Part shown: positions 32,206-41,499 of the stretch, piece by piece
Position numbering within the stretch: the first letter of the stretch is position 1
How the letters are laid out: every line of letters starts with the position of its first letter
Source: JBCCDY01 sp039030555
Lineage (GTDB): Bacteria; Bacteroidota; Bacteroidia; Cytophagales; Cyclobacteriaceae
Assembly (NCBI GenBank): GCA_039030555.1
Contig: JBCCDY010000029.1
Span: forward strand, 1-45,141
DNA length: 45,141 nucleotides
Reading direction: 5' to 3'
Notes under the pieces: model-generated
Seen by the model: only the letters and a program-made list of their open reading frames with translations
What the model was told of the DNA's origin: nothing
The model's database searches: none
Made by a program: the position numbers and the translations under genes

Positions 32206-33234
32206 TTAGGATCTATGATTATCAAGCGAATCGAATGTCCCTCCGTAAATAATATTTCGGACATTATTATTCGTTAAGAAATCATGTGGGAATCCCATCT
32301 CAATTGCGCTTACTTGCTTAAGTTCCGCAAGTTTATCTTCAGGTATTTTAAAATCAATACAACCCAGACTATCTTCAATTTGGTGTAGTTTTCTTGCACC
32401 TACTATCGGAATAATCTGATCGCCCATTTGTCTTGTCCAATTAATCGCTACCTGTCCCGGAGTTACATCAAGTTCAGAAGCGATATTAACTACTTTTTGG
32501 GCTATTTTATTACTTCTCTCATTTCGTCGAATAGAATCTTCTTTAACCCTACCTTCATCATTATTCTCTTTTAAATATTTTCCGGTTAGCGCTCCTCCCG
32601 CTAGCGGAGCCCAGGGGGTTACAGCAATATCAAGTTCTTTAGCCATGGGTAAAAGCTCACGTTCAGGAGTTCGTTGAATAAGACTGTATTCAATTTGTAG
32701 GCCAATGAAAGATGACCAACCTCTAAGTTCCGCTATGGTATTTGCACGCGACACTACCCATGCTGGCGTATCAGAAATTCCGATATAAAGTACTTTTCCC
32801 TGCCTGACAAGGTCATCTAAGCCTCTTAAGATCTCTTCGATTGGAGTAGTAAAATCCCAAGCATGAACCCATAAAAGATCAATATAATCCGTATCCAATC
32901 TTTTTAGGCTATCCTCTACAGAACGAAACATATTCTTTCTATGATTTCCAGAGTGGTTCGGCTCATCCTGCCGATCAAAAAGCGTATATTTTGTAGCTAC
33001 CACAAATCTTTCCCGATCTACTTTTATAAATTCCCCTAACCACTTTTCGCTGGTTCCTTCCGTATATCTATTGGCCGTATCTAAAAAGTTACCTCCTGCA
33101 TTCGTATAAGCATCGAATATCTTCTTACTCACCTCATAATTAGCTCCCCAGCCCCATTCTTCACCGAAAGTCATAGTCCCCAGGCAAAGTTCAGAAACCC
33201 TCAATCCACTTTTCCCAAAAAGCTTGTATCGCAT
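32206..33234 (-). CDS. Aldo/keto reductase
   Basis: A 342-aa (beta/alpha)8 NADPH-dependent oxidoreductase. The catalytic tetrad is intact: Asp52, Tyr57, Lys82 and His124 (FLDTANRYTEG, VVATKYTL, LLWVHAWD). The C-terminal VTPGQVAINWTRQ and IIPIVGARKLHQIED bind the cofactor. Related to YajO/potassium-channel-beta-like AKRs. Convergent with the CDF gene, with two bases between stops. Confidence 0.92.
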   Translation of the reverse strand: MRYKLFGKSGLRVSELCLGTMTFGEEWGWGANYEVSKKIFDAYTNAGGNFLDTANRYTEGTSEKWLGEFIKVDRERFVVATKYTLFDRQDEPNHSGNHRKNMFRSVEDSLKRLDTDYIDLLWVHAWDFTTPIEEILRGLDDLVRQGKVLYIGISDTPAWVVSRANTIAELRGWSSFIGLQIEYSLIQRTPERELLPMAKELDIAVTPWAPLAGGALTGKYLKENNDEGRVKEDSIRRNERSNKIAQKVVNIASELDVTPGQVAINWTRQMGDQIIPIVGARKLHQIEDSLGCIDFKIPEDKLAELKQVSAIEMGFPHDFLTNNNVRNIIYGGTFDSLDNHRS

Positions 33235-33437
33235 ATCTAATTGATTTTTTATTCTTTGATTTAATTTATCAAAACTTCTCCATTGTCCATGGCATGGAGA
33301 TGACTTAGTAAATAATTTATTTCAGATGGGTATGCACTTATACTGACTACATGTTTATCGGCTAAGCTTTAATCATCATCTGTGAGTCACCAACAACAAG
33401 TGATACAAAATTCTATTAGAGAGTTTCCTAAACATTA

Positions 33438-33445
33438 TACTTTTG
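33438..33445 (+). promoter_or_regulatory. Possible -7 box before the 39-aa gene
   Basis: TACTTTTG fits TAnnTTTG exactly, 13 bases before the ATG at 33459. A transcript from here would have almost no leader. No clear -33 TTTG lies at the expected distance. Confidence 0.28.
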
Positions 33446-33458
33446 AAATTGACAAGAA

Positions 33459-33578
33459 ATGAGCGTAGAAAAACTCCACAACTTAAGTCTTAGCTTTTCC
33501 TATCCTTTTGTTTTGGGATTATGTCTGTTGATCACCGGAGTGATGGTCTTCTTTTTTAAAAGAAAAAAATGGCTTTAG
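33459..33578 (+). CDS. Orphan 39-aa single-membrane-helix protein resembling the CorA C-terminus
   Basis: A small gene: ATG, then MSVEKLHNLSLS, then YPFVLGLCLLITGVMVFFF as one membrane helix, ending KRKKWL. The YPF-helix-x-F-x-R-K-x-W-L ending is the typical last helix of CorA-type magnesium channels, but the other 270-300 residues of CorA are absent and a stop codon lies directly upstream in frame. Either it is a decayed relic carrying a fortuitous ATG or a genuine small membrane protein. Its stop abuts the stop of the convergent M23 peptidase gene with no base between. The rest of the 33235-33458 spacer shows nothing recognisable. Confidence 0.5.
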   Translation: MSVEKLHNLSLSFSYPFVLGLCLLITGVMVFFFKRKKWL

Positions 33579-34400
33579 TTATTTGAAGGCTTTATACTTC
33601 TTGCCTTCACTCAACTGGCCTATTTTACCTTTTTCATACTCGAATTTGGTATCTACTGAGGTTCTCCCTCCTTCTTGAGGAACATTTACTTCAAAGTGCA
33701 AATGCGGGCCGGTGGTAAAACCAGTATTTCCGCTATATCCTATAATATCTCCTGCTTTTACCTGATCCCCCCTGTTCACGGAAACCCCATCTTTCTTAAG
33801 ATGTACATATTTAGCAAAAGACCCATCTTCATGGTAGATCTGCACAAAGTTAGCCTCCTGCTTACATTTTTCTTTGTCACATCCCTTGTTCGAATCTTCT
33901 TTCAATTCGATTACTACTCCTGACCTTGCGGCTCTAATTGAAGTCCCCTCTGACATTGTGAAATCGATGGCTTTTATGCCTGCATGAGAAAATTCTCCAT
34001 AATAGCCTTGATCTACGCGGAATTCCTGACCTGATTCGTAAGGAAGTTGATACACAACATTCGCATCGTGTTTTGCATTGAAAACGTCTCCGACGTAGTA
34101 AGCAAATTTACTTTTATAGCCGAATTTACCAGACCCACCCGCTTTAAGTGTCAAAATTTTTTCCGGTCGATCTGGCTTAGCAACTACCGTGATTGGTAGC
34201 TTTTTATCGGCTTTCATATTACTTAATTCCAGATCCAGTTCAGCGGTATAGGGTACAATATCATCACTGACTATATACAAATCTACTTGACTATCAGAAA
34301 CTTTCTCTGCATATACCCGAATGGGATTTTGGGATAACGATCTAAATGAAAAGATGATTAAGAGTATTGAAAAACCGTAAAACAAATACTGCTTAATCAT
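33579..34400 (-). CDS. M23 family (LytM) metallopeptidase
   Basis: A 273-aa secreted peptidoglycan endopeptidase or its activator. Signal segment FYGFSILLIIFSFRSLSQ; an N-terminal beta domain (30-125); then the LytM domain: His139 and Asp146 in FSHAGIKAIDF, His200 in AKYVHLKKDG, and GPHLHFEV with His233/His235. All four metal-site residues are present, so activity is plausible. Two extra Cys (CDKEKC, about 174-179) sit in a loop. It is last in the proS-nfeD-floA run, 19 bases after floA. Confidence 0.92.
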   Translation of the reverse strand: MIKQYLFYGFSILLIIFSFRSLSQNPIRVYAEKVSDSQVDLYIVSDDIVPYTAELDLELSNMKADKKLPITVVAKPDRPEKILTLKAGGSGKFGYKSKFAYYVGDVFNAKHDANVVYQLPYESGQEFRVDQGYYGEFSHAGIKAIDFTMSEGTSIRAARSGVVIELKEDSNKGCDKEKCKQEANFVQIYHEDGSFAKYVHLKKDGVSVNRGDQVKAGDIIGYSGNTGFTTGPHLHFEVNVPQEGGRTSVDTKFEYEKGKIGQLSEGKKYKAFK

Positions 34401-34419
34401 CTTTAAAAAATTGATCTAG

Positions 34420-35421
34420 TTATTTCTTGTCACCTTTATCAGACTTTCCTTTTGTTTTTGAAGAACCCGTTCCAGATATGGAGTCTCTCATATCCGTATC
34501 AGCCTGGATATTTTGCATTCTGTAATAATCCATTACTCCGAGATTACCTCCTCTGAATGCTTCCGCAATTGCCTGAGGTACTTGAGCCTCAGCTTCGATA
34601 ACCTTCGCCCTCGCTTCTTGTGACTTAGCTTTCATTTCCTGTTCGTTGGCAACAGCCATAGCCCTTCTTTCTTCTGCCTTAGCCTCCGCAACTTTAAGGT
34701 CAGCAGCAGCCTGATCTGTTTGAAGTTTAGCACCAATATTTGCTCCAACATCAACATCGGCTATATCTATGGATAATATTTCAAATGCTGTGCCAGCATC
34801 CAATCCTCTCTGAAGAACGAGTTTTGAGATTTTATCAGGATTTTCCAGAACATTCTTATGTGTATCAGCTGAACCAATGGAAGTTACTATCCCCTCTCCT
34901 ACTCTGGCTAGAATCGTATCTTCACCGGCACCTCCAACAAGCTGCTGGATATTAGCCCTTACGGTTACCCTGGCAACAGCTATTAACTGAATACCATCGG
35001 CAGCAACAGCGGCAACCTTCGGTGTGGTAATCACCTTTGGATTAACTGAAATTTGTACAGCTTCAAATACATCTCGCCCTGCAAGATCAATTGCTGTAGC
35101 CTGTTTGAAATCCAGGTTTATATTTGCTTTGTCGGCTGAAATCAATGCTTTGATTACGTTAGGGACGTTACCCCCAGCTAAATAATGTGTTTCAAGTTCA
35201 GTGGTATTCACATTCAATCCTGCTTTTGTAGCTGTAATCATGGAGTTTACAATGACGCTCGGAGGAACTTTTCTAATTCTCATGAAGACCAGCTCAAACA
35301 AGCCTACTTTAACTCCTGAAAATATAGCTGTGATCCAGAGGTTAACCGGAACGAAATATAAAAACACGAAAAGGCCGACGATTCCGGCCAGTATCAAAAA
35401 TATAGTAGTAATGCCTCCCAT
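34420..35421 (-). CDS. floA: Flotillin-like protein FloA
   Basis: A 333-aa membrane scaffold protein of functional membrane microdomains. An N-terminal hydrophobic hairpin (TIFLILAGIVGLFVFLYFVPVNLW, residues 5-30) is followed by the conserved VSVGLFELVFMRIRKVPP-like start of the SPFH region, a long coiled Ala/Glu-rich stretch (VAEAKAEERRAMAVANEQEM, about 245-290) and a Gly/Lys tail. It is preceded by a gene for an NfeD-like partner 15 bases upstream, the usual arrangement. Confidence 0.94.
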   Translation of the reverse strand: MGGITTIFLILAGIVGLFVFLYFVPVNLWITAIFSGVKVGLFELVFMRIRKVPPSVIVNSMITATKAGLNVNTTELETHYLAGGNVPNVIKALISADKANINLDFKQATAIDLAGRDVFEAVQISVNPKVITTPKVAAVAADGIQLIAVARVTVRANIQQLVGGAGEDTILARVGEGIVTSIGSADTHKNVLENPDKISKLVLQRGLDAGTAFEILSIDIADVDVGANIGAKLQTDQAAADLKVAEAKAEERRAMAVANEQEMKAKSQEARAKVIEAEAQVPQAIAEAFRGGNLGVMDYYRMQNIQADTDMRDSISGTGSSKTKGKSDKGDKK

Positions 35422-35436
35422 TATGTTTTGTCTATG

Positions 35437-35907
35437 TTAGTCTATTGGTTCAACCGTAATTCGATTATTCTTAACCAGAACAATTTTAATTCTTTTTCCT
35501 GAGTCTAAAAAACTACTTCCGGTCGTAACTTCAAATACTTTATCATTGAATTCAGCTTTTCCCATTGGTCTTAAGGCCGATATGGTTTGACCCTCGTCGC
35601 CTACCTTTAAATTATCCTGTAAACCTTCGTTCACCCGGCTATTGCTACTTGTCTTTAATGAAAAACGTTCCCACGCACCTGAACGCAATGCATATACAAC
35701 CGCCAATGTGTTTAAGAATAATGTTCCGCCAAGAATAGCATAACCTGTGTTTGTACCGAAATAGTCGAAGCCGATATAAACAGCATAAGCAGAGACCAAT
35801 AATCCAATGATCCCAACGAAAGTAGTTCCGGGAACAAAAATTATTTCAACGATAATCAGCCCGATCCCAACTAATAATAATGCAATAACCGTAAACCACT
35901 CAGCCAT
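35437..35907 (-). CDS. NfeD-like membrane protein (short form)
   Basis: A 156-aa protein with three to four membrane helices (ALLLVGIGLIIVEIIFVPGTT, FVGIIGLLVSAYAVYIGF, GYAILGGTLFLNTLAVVYAL) and a C-terminal OB-fold (VGDEGQTISALRPMGKAEF...). It is the short (1b) form lacking the serine protease domain. NfeD proteins partner flotillins such as the adjacent FloA. Starts 7 bases after proS. Confidence 0.9.
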   Translation of the reverse strand: MAEWFTVIALLLVGIGLIIVEIIFVPGTTFVGIIGLLVSAYAVYIGFDYFGTNTGYAILGGTLFLNTLAVVYALRSGAWERFSLKTSSNSRVNEGLQDNLKVGDEGQTISALRPMGKAEFNDKVFEVTTGSSFLDSGKRIKIVLVKNNRITVEPID

Positions 35908-35913
35908 AAAAAT

Positions 35914-37386
35914 CTAGTATGCTTTAGCAAAAACGACTTTACCTTTAGAAGGCTTACCTGAATATACGCATTCTCCTTCTTCCCCCTTCATATTTAGCGG
36001 TATGCAGCGTATCGTAGCCATGGTCTCCTCTTTTATTTTTTGTTCTGTTTCCGCTGTTCCATCCCAGTGCGCCAGTATAAAACCTCCCTCTTCTAGTTTT
36101 TCCTTTAGTTCATCGTAAGAGTTTGCTTCTCGCGTATTTTCTTCCCTGAACTGTAAGGCTTTTTGATAAATATTTGTCTGAATATTTTCTAAAAGTTTAG
36201 GGATAGCTTTTTCTAATTCGTCCATTGAAACGAGCTCTTTACTGAGAAGGTCTCTTCTGGCAACCTCAACGGTTCCGTTAGCGAGATCTCTAGGACCTAT
36301 ACCAAGTCTTACAGGAATTCCTTTCAGTTCATACTCAGCAAATTTCCACCCTGGTTTGAACGTATCGCGATCATCATATTTCACACTAATCCCTTGCCTT
36401 TCAAGCGTTTCTTTAATCTGATTTGCTTTCTCTGATATAGCCGCAAGATCTTCATCACTTCTGAAGATAGGGACAATTACAACCTGGATAGGAGCCAGCT
36501 TTGGTGGTAAAACAAGCCCATTATCATCAGAATGTGCCATAATTAACGCTCCCATCAATCTGGTACTTACCCCCCAAGAGGTTCCCCATACCAAATCGAG
36601 ACCGCCTCCCTTGGTTTGAAATTTCACATCGAATGCCTTTGCGAAATTTTGACCTAAGAAATGTGAGGTTCCTGCCTGAAGGGCTTTTCCGTCCTGCATT
36701 AAAGCTTCAATGCAATACGTATCTTCCGCTCCTGCAAAACGTTCGGACTCTGTTTTTAATCCCTTTATAACTGGTATGGCCATAAAATTCTCGGCAACAT
36801 CTGCATACACATCCAGCATTTGCTTTGTCTCGAAGACAGCTTCTTCTTTAGTAGCGTGGGCAGTATGGCCCTCTTGCCAAAGAAATTCCGCTGTTCTAAG
36901 AAATAACCTTGTACGCATTTCCCACCGAACAACATTCGCCCATTGGTTAACCAAAATAGGCAGATCACGATAAGATTGTATCCAGTTTTTGTACGTACTC
37001 CAGATTACAGTTTCTGAAGTAGGGCGGACAATCAATTCTTCTTCAAGTTTTGCATCAGGATCCACCACGACCCCTTTTCCATCCTCAGAGTTCTTTAAAC
37101 GATAATGCGTGACCACTGCACACTCTTTGGCGAAGCCTTCAACGTGGTCTGCTTCTTTACTTAGATATGATTTTGGTATGAAAAGAGGGAAATAAGCATT
37201 TGAGTGCCCGGTTGCTTTAAACTGACGATCAAACTCGTCTCGTATTTTTTCCCATATTGTAAATCCATAAGGCTTTATGACCATACACCCCCTCACAGGA
37301 GAATTTTCGGCTAAATCCGCTTTTTTTATTATCTCATTGTACCATGCTGAATAATCTTCACTTCGTTTTGGAAGTCCTTTGCTCAT
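35914..37386 (-). CDS. proS: Proline--tRNA ligase, archaeal/eukaryotic-type (ProS type 3)
   Basis: A 490-aa class II aminoacyl-tRNA synthetase charging tRNA-Pro. No bacterial editing insertion domain is present; instead the short form begins SEDYSAWYNEIIKKADLAE and carries motif 2 (RWEMRTRLFLRTAEFLWQEGH) and motif 3 (LMGALIMAHSDDNGLVLPP), with the anticodon-binding domain and the C-terminal zinc-like domain ending in Tyr (VVFAKAY). This form is common in Bacteroidota and reflects ancient transfer. It leads a run with nfeD, floA and an M23 peptidase. Confidence 0.96.
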   Translation of the reverse strand: MSKGLPKRSEDYSAWYNEIIKKADLAENSPVRGCMVIKPYGFTIWEKIRDEFDRQFKATGHSNAYFPLFIPKSYLSKEADHVEGFAKECAVVTHYRLKNSEDGKGVVVDPDAKLEEELIVRPTSETVIWSTYKNWIQSYRDLPILVNQWANVVRWEMRTRLFLRTAEFLWQEGHTAHATKEEAVFETKQMLDVYADVAENFMAIPVIKGLKTESERFAGAEDTYCIEALMQDGKALQAGTSHFLGQNFAKAFDVKFQTKGGGLDLVWGTSWGVSTRLMGALIMAHSDDNGLVLPPKLAPIQVVIVPIFRSDEDLAAISEKANQIKETLERQGISVKYDDRDTFKPGWKFAEYELKGIPVRLGIGPRDLANGTVEVARRDLLSKELVSMDELEKAIPKLLENIQTNIYQKALQFREENTREANSYDELKEKLEEGGFILAHWDGTAETEQKIKEETMATIRCIPLNMKGEEGECVYSGKPSKGKVVFAKAY

Positions 37387-37485
37387 GAAAAAATAGTATT
37401 TTGGTATGAATATTGATTTATTTATAACGATTGCAATGTATCGCAGTTATGATTTAAACGTATTGTTAATTAAAAGGCACAAGTT

Positions 37486-38865
37486 ATGAAGAATACAAAG
37501 ATAAAAGTCGCGCTATCGGTTCTTTTCGTTTCATACTCTTTGTATTCAGGTGCACAAGAATATGATGACTTATATTTCTTTAAGTCAGATCGAAAAGTTG
37601 TCAAGTACGATAATGAGATCAGTTCGGACAAAAAGACAAGTCCGGAAGATTATCAACCTGCCAAAACTGTAGAGAGTTATTCTTATTCTGATAGCTATTC
37701 TGCAAGACAGGTCAATCCTGAATATATAGCAAAATATCAAACAGATAGATCACGAGAAGCTGAAGAAGTATGGGGAAGTGTTCCTGTTTATGACAGTGAA
37801 GATTTTTATGTAGAAGATTATCAGTCAGACTATGATGAAATCGATGGTGTTGACGGTAGAAATGTGATCATCAATAATAATTATTATAATACCGGATTTA
37901 ACAATGGCTTTTATAATACAGGTTTCGCACAGCCTTATTATGATCCCTTCTTCAACACTTTCGTTGATCCTTTCACAGGATTCCCAATTTATGGAGGTTT
38001 TAATGATCCATTCTTCGGACCCAACAGATTTGCCAGAAGAGGTTTCAGGTCTGGATTTTCCTTTGGATTATCTTACGGAACCGGTTGGGGATGGAACAAT
38101 GGATTTGGAGCAGGTTTTGGTTATGGCTGGGGAAACAGAGGTTTTTACGATCCATTCTTCTGCCCTCCTGCTTATGCCTTTGGGTTTAGAAATAATTTTT
38201 ACCGAGGATATTATAATGGCTTCTACGATGGGGTAGTATTCAATTCCGTGACTTATGCCAATAATCCTGCTAATATTCCTGCAAGGAGAAGGTTAAGAGG
38301 AGTAGCTCCTTCCAGAGGTTCTGCTATTAACAACTCCAGGATTACATCAAATACTGTTTCACGTAGGGATGCGGAAGGTTTAAGATTAGATACTCAAGGT
38401 AATAGTCGATCTTCACGAACAAGTCGATCTACAAATGCGGTAAATAGCAGAAGGGGTAATCGTGATTATTCAGATACTCAGGATCGTTATTATTCAAGAT
38501 CTCGTAACTCTTCCTCTTCTTCTGTAAATGAGAGAAGTAGTGGTTCTTCTCAAAGCAGATCGTCGATCGTAAATGAAAGAAGAAGATCATCAGCAGGTTC
38601 TTCTTCTAATCAGAGAAGATCAAACGACTCTTTTAATACTGGAACGAGATCTAATAGAAGTGGAAATATCAACTCTTCTGGTAGATCAAGAAGATCTTCA
38701 TCCTTTGGATCACCTTCGAATAGCAGATCCAGGTCTTCGAGTTCATTCGGTTCAAGGTCGAGAAGTTCAGGTTCCTTTTCCTCTCCTTCCAGAAGTTCAG
38801 GAAGATCATCTTCCTCAGGTAGAAGTAGTAGGTCATCAAGTTCTTCATCCAGAGGTCGTAGATAG
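37486..38865 (+). CDS. Secreted low-complexity protein with Ser/Arg-rich C-terminus
   Basis: A 459-aa protein with a signal peptide (KIKVALSVLFVSYSLYSGAQ). Residues 25-125 are acidic and Tyr/Ser-rich, 130-260 are Asn/Gly/Phe/Tyr-rich with repeated N-x-G-F-x-x-x-F units, and from about 270 to the end the sequence is almost entirely Ser, Arg, Gly and Asn (many R-S-S, S-R-S and S-G-R). No folded domain is recognised; it may be intrinsically disordered and surface- or periplasm-exposed. It lies 27 bases upstream of the porin-like gene and is probably co-transcribed with it. Low-complexity proteins of this kind occur in relatives under non-informative names. Confidence 0.75.
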   Translation: MKNTKIKVALSVLFVSYSLYSGAQEYDDLYFFKSDRKVVKYDNEISSDKKTSPEDYQPAKTVESYSYSDSYSARQVNPEYIAKYQTDRSREAEEVWGSVPVYDSEDFYVEDYQSDYDEIDGVDGRNVIINNNYYNTGFNNGFYNTGFAQPYYDPFFNTFVDPFTGFPIYGGFNDPFFGPNRFARRGFRSGFSFGLSYGTGWGWNNGFGAGFGYGWGNRGFYDPFFCPPAYAFGFRNNFYRGYYNGFYDGVVFNSVTYANNPANIPARRRLRGVAPSRGSAINNSRITSNTVSRRDAEGLRLDTQGNSRSSRTSRSTNAVNSRRGNRDYSDTQDRYYSRSRNSSSSSVNERSSGSSQSRSSIVNERRRSSAGSSSNQRRSNDSFNTGTRSNRSGNINSSGRSRRSSSFGSPSNSRSRSSSSFGSRSRSSGSFSSPSRSSGRSSSSGRSSRSSSSSSRGRR

Positions 38866-38892
38866 TAGATAACCTAAGCTAAAGAAGGAATC

Positions 38893-40425
38893 ATGAAGAA
38901 ATTAGCGTTTTTATTGCTAATCACGGGCGGAGTATGGTTTTCTGCCAAGGCTCAAACTGAAAGTTTTGGTTTAGCTGAAGAAGCATTACTATTTAGTGCT
39001 ACCAATCCAACCTATTCTGCCCGCATCACCGCAATTGGTGGTGCTATTACAGCGCTAGGTGGAGATATAAGTTCCATTTCAACCAATCCTGCAGGTTTAG
39101 GGTTCTATAGAAGAAGTGAGGTATCGCTCAGTACCAGGTTGCAATTTTCTAACGTCAACAGTTTATATTTCGGAACCAGCGTAAGCGAAAACGATAATAA
39201 TTTTAATGTACCAAATGTATCGGTTGTTATTAATACATCCGTTGACGAGATACATCCAGGTAAATGGAGAGGGGGTTCATTCGGATTCTCTTATAATCGG
39301 ATTAATAACTTCAATTCTGAATCCAGAGTTTTCACAGAGGAAGTTCCTGAATCGATTATTCAATCATTTTTAGATCAAGCGAATGGGGTGCCTTTTTTTG
39401 AACTTGAAGGAACAACTGATGACATCACGTCCTTAACAGAAGCCGCTTTCTTTACTTTTTTAATTACGCCGAGATCTTTTATCGACTCGGTTGGAGGAAG
39501 TGATTCTGAATATTTTACAGATGTATTCGGTTCACCTTTCCAAGAAGAAATAACCAGAACCAGCGGTAGCCAAAATCAATGGAATTTTTCCTACGGTGGT
39601 AATTTTGATGATCGATTTTATTTTGGGTTTAATCTGTCTATTCTTACTATTAATTATCAAAGAGAACGTTTCTTCCAGGAGTTTGGATATCGTGACCCTG
39701 ACGACTTAGTTATCCTAAATGATTTAAATTCAATAGAAACGTTAGAATTAGATGGCTCGGGGGTAAATGCTACGCTGGGTTTAATTTATCGACTGAATGA
39801 TTACGTTCGGCTAGGTTTATCATATACTACTCCTTCAACGATCAATATCAATAGAGAATTCGGTTTTGATCTGGAAGCTAATTATGATGATTTTCTTTTC
39901 GAAACCTTGGAAGAAAGTGTCGTTCTTTCCAGTGAGTTCGTTGAATCGCCACTTTTTGAAACAGAATACAATTTACGGACTCCTTCGAGGTTAAATTTAG
40001 GTACGTCTGTATTCCTAGGTAAGAATGGTTTCATTAGCATCGATGCAGAATACATAGACTACGCCGGAGCCAATATTGATTCCGATGAGTTTATAGCCGA
40101 CGGAGATAATCAAATCATTGATGAGGTATTTAGCTCTACCTGGAATTACAGGGCTGGAATTGAATATAGATATGGGAAAATTAGGCTCAGGGGGGGCTAT
40201 AACTTTCAGGGTGACCCCACAAATGATGGCTTTAACCAAGAGAGACAGACCATCTCTGCTGGTATCGGAGCAAGGTTTAACCAATTTTATGGAGATCTAT
40301 TTTATTCTAATACACAATTCGATTCACAACGCACTTTATATCCTTTGTTAGAATCGCCTGACCCTACAGCGAATATCGATACCAGAATTCAACAAGTTGG
40401 ATTAACCTTCGGCTATCTGTTTTAA
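38893..40425 (+). CDS. OmpP1/FadL family outer-membrane porin-like protein
   Basis: A 510-aa beta-barrel. Signal peptide KKLAFLLLITGGVWFSAKAQ; then the FadL-type N-terminal plug: SATNPTYSARITAIGGAITALGGDISSISTNPAGLGFYRRSE, which is the hallmark of the OmpP1/FadL/hemin-receptor group. Many amphipathic strands follow and the final residue is Phe in an aromatic strand end (VGLTFGYLF). It probably transports hydrophobic compounds. Ends 3 bases before the convergent phoR stop. Confidence 0.9.
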   Translation: MKKLAFLLLITGGVWFSAKAQTESFGLAEEALLFSATNPTYSARITAIGGAITALGGDISSISTNPAGLGFYRRSEVSLSTRLQFSNVNSLYFGTSVSENDNNFNVPNVSVVINTSVDEIHPGKWRGGSFGFSYNRINNFNSESRVFTEEVPESIIQSFLDQANGVPFFELEGTTDDITSLTEAAFFTFLITPRSFIDSVGGSDSEYFTDVFGSPFQEEITRTSGSQNQWNFSYGGNFDDRFYFGFNLSILTINYQRERFFQEFGYRDPDDLVILNDLNSIETLELDGSGVNATLGLIYRLNDYVRLGLSYTTPSTININREFGFDLEANYDDFLFETLEESVVLSSEFVESPLFETEYNLRTPSRLNLGTSVFLGKNGFISIDAEYIDYAGANIDSDEFIADGDNQIIDEVFSSTWNYRAGIEYRYGKIRLRGGYNFQGDPTNDGFNQERQTISAGIGARFNQFYGDLFYSNTQFDSQRTLYPLLESPDPTANIDTRIQQVGLTFGYLF

Positions 40426-40428
40426 AAT

Positions 40429-41457
40429 TCACTTCGTTAAAGGTAAATGGAAGAAAAATTCCGAGCCTTTTCCTGGCGTGCTTCGAACTTGAATTTTACT
40501 ATTATGTGCTTCCAAGATGTGTTTAACAATAGCTAAACCAAGACCGGTCCCTCCCTTTTCTCTTTCTCTCGATCTACTTTTCTCTACTCTATAAAATCGT
40601 TCAAAGATCCGATTTAAATGTTCTTTCGAGATTCCCGCTCCATTATCTTTCACGAAAATTCTGACATTGTAATTACCTGTTTCATATCCAACCGTGATCT
40701 CCCCTTTCTCTTGGGTATATTTTATGGCATTGGAAAGTAGATTTGATACAACCTGATAAATCAGTTTTTCATCGGCAGAAATAATAACCTTATCCGTTTT
40801 ATCCGGAAGAAAGTAAAGTTTAATGCTCTTTTTCTCGGCCTTATCTTCAAATTGATCCATCATTTCAATAATCAATTCCCAGAGGTTAAACTGACCTATT
40901 TGAAGCGTTTTTTGTCCCGTTTCAATTTGTGACAATGACAGGAGATCTTGAACAAGCATATCGAGTCCATCGAGGCTTTTCGCCGCTTTTTTTAAAAACC
41001 GCTTTCTTACAGTTTCATCATCTGCAGCTCCATCAAGAAGGGTGTGAATAAATCCTTGAGCCGCAAAAATAGGTGTTTTCAGTTCGTGTGATACATCAGC
41101 TAGAAACTCTCTTCTGAACCTGGCCATCTCCCGAAGGTCTTCAATTTCTTTTTCCTTAACCCTGGCGTAGACAGAGAGCTCTTTTCCGGCAACTTGTAAT
41201 GCACGAAAAGGGTTGACCTCCCTGATATCGATATTGCTGTCTTTTAAGATCTCTAGTGAATTGAGAATGTTTTTTAGCTCATCTGAAAAGAAGAGCTTAA
41301 AGCTGATTCCCACTACTATAGCAGCCACTAATGATACCACTATAAATAAAATGAAGGCGTTCAGTTCCGTCAATCCGACGAAAAGAGATATTATGGAGGT
41401 TAAAAGCCCAATGAATAATGAGGCCAATAAAAGAATGAGCCATGGCTTGAGGTACAT
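40429..41457 (-). CDS. phoR: PhoR-like sensor histidine kinase
   Basis: A 342-aa membrane kinase: two N-terminal helices (about 7-28 and 33-56) with almost no periplasmic loop, a short linker, HisKA with His124 in DVSHELKTPIFAAQGF, and the ATPase boxes NLLSNAIKYT, DNGAGI and GGTGLGLAIVKHILEAH. The tiny sensor loop resembles PhoR of E. coli, which senses through the Pst-PhoU complex; no pst gene is in the window. It follows the PhoB-like regulator by 42 bases, in the same direction. Phosphate as signal is inferred from homology only. Confidence 0.88.
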   Translation of the reverse strand: MYLKPWLILLLASLFIGLLTSIISLFVGLTELNAFILFIVVSLVAAIVVGISFKLFFSDELKNILNSLEILKDSNIDIREVNPFRALQVAGKELSVYARVKEKEIEDLREMARFRREFLADVSHELKTPIFAAQGFIHTLLDGAADDETVRKRFLKKAAKSLDGLDMLVQDLLSLSQIETGQKTLQIGQFNLWELIIEMMDQFEDKAEKKSIKLYFLPDKTDKVIISADEKLIYQVVSNLLSNAIKYTQEKGEITVGYETGNYNVRIFVKDNGAGISKEHLNRIFERFYRVEKSRSREREKGGTGLGLAIVKHILEAHNSKIQVRSTPGKGSEFFFHLPLTK

Positions 41458-41499
41458 GGGCTAAAATTAGGAAAGATTAAATAAAGAAATAGGGTAAGA

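Noticed and set aside
38573..38872. A 99-codon open frame on the plus strand in another frame of the Ser/Arg-rich region
   Set aside because: It arises from the low-complexity AGA/TCT/TCA codon repeats and has no start context or recognisable product.
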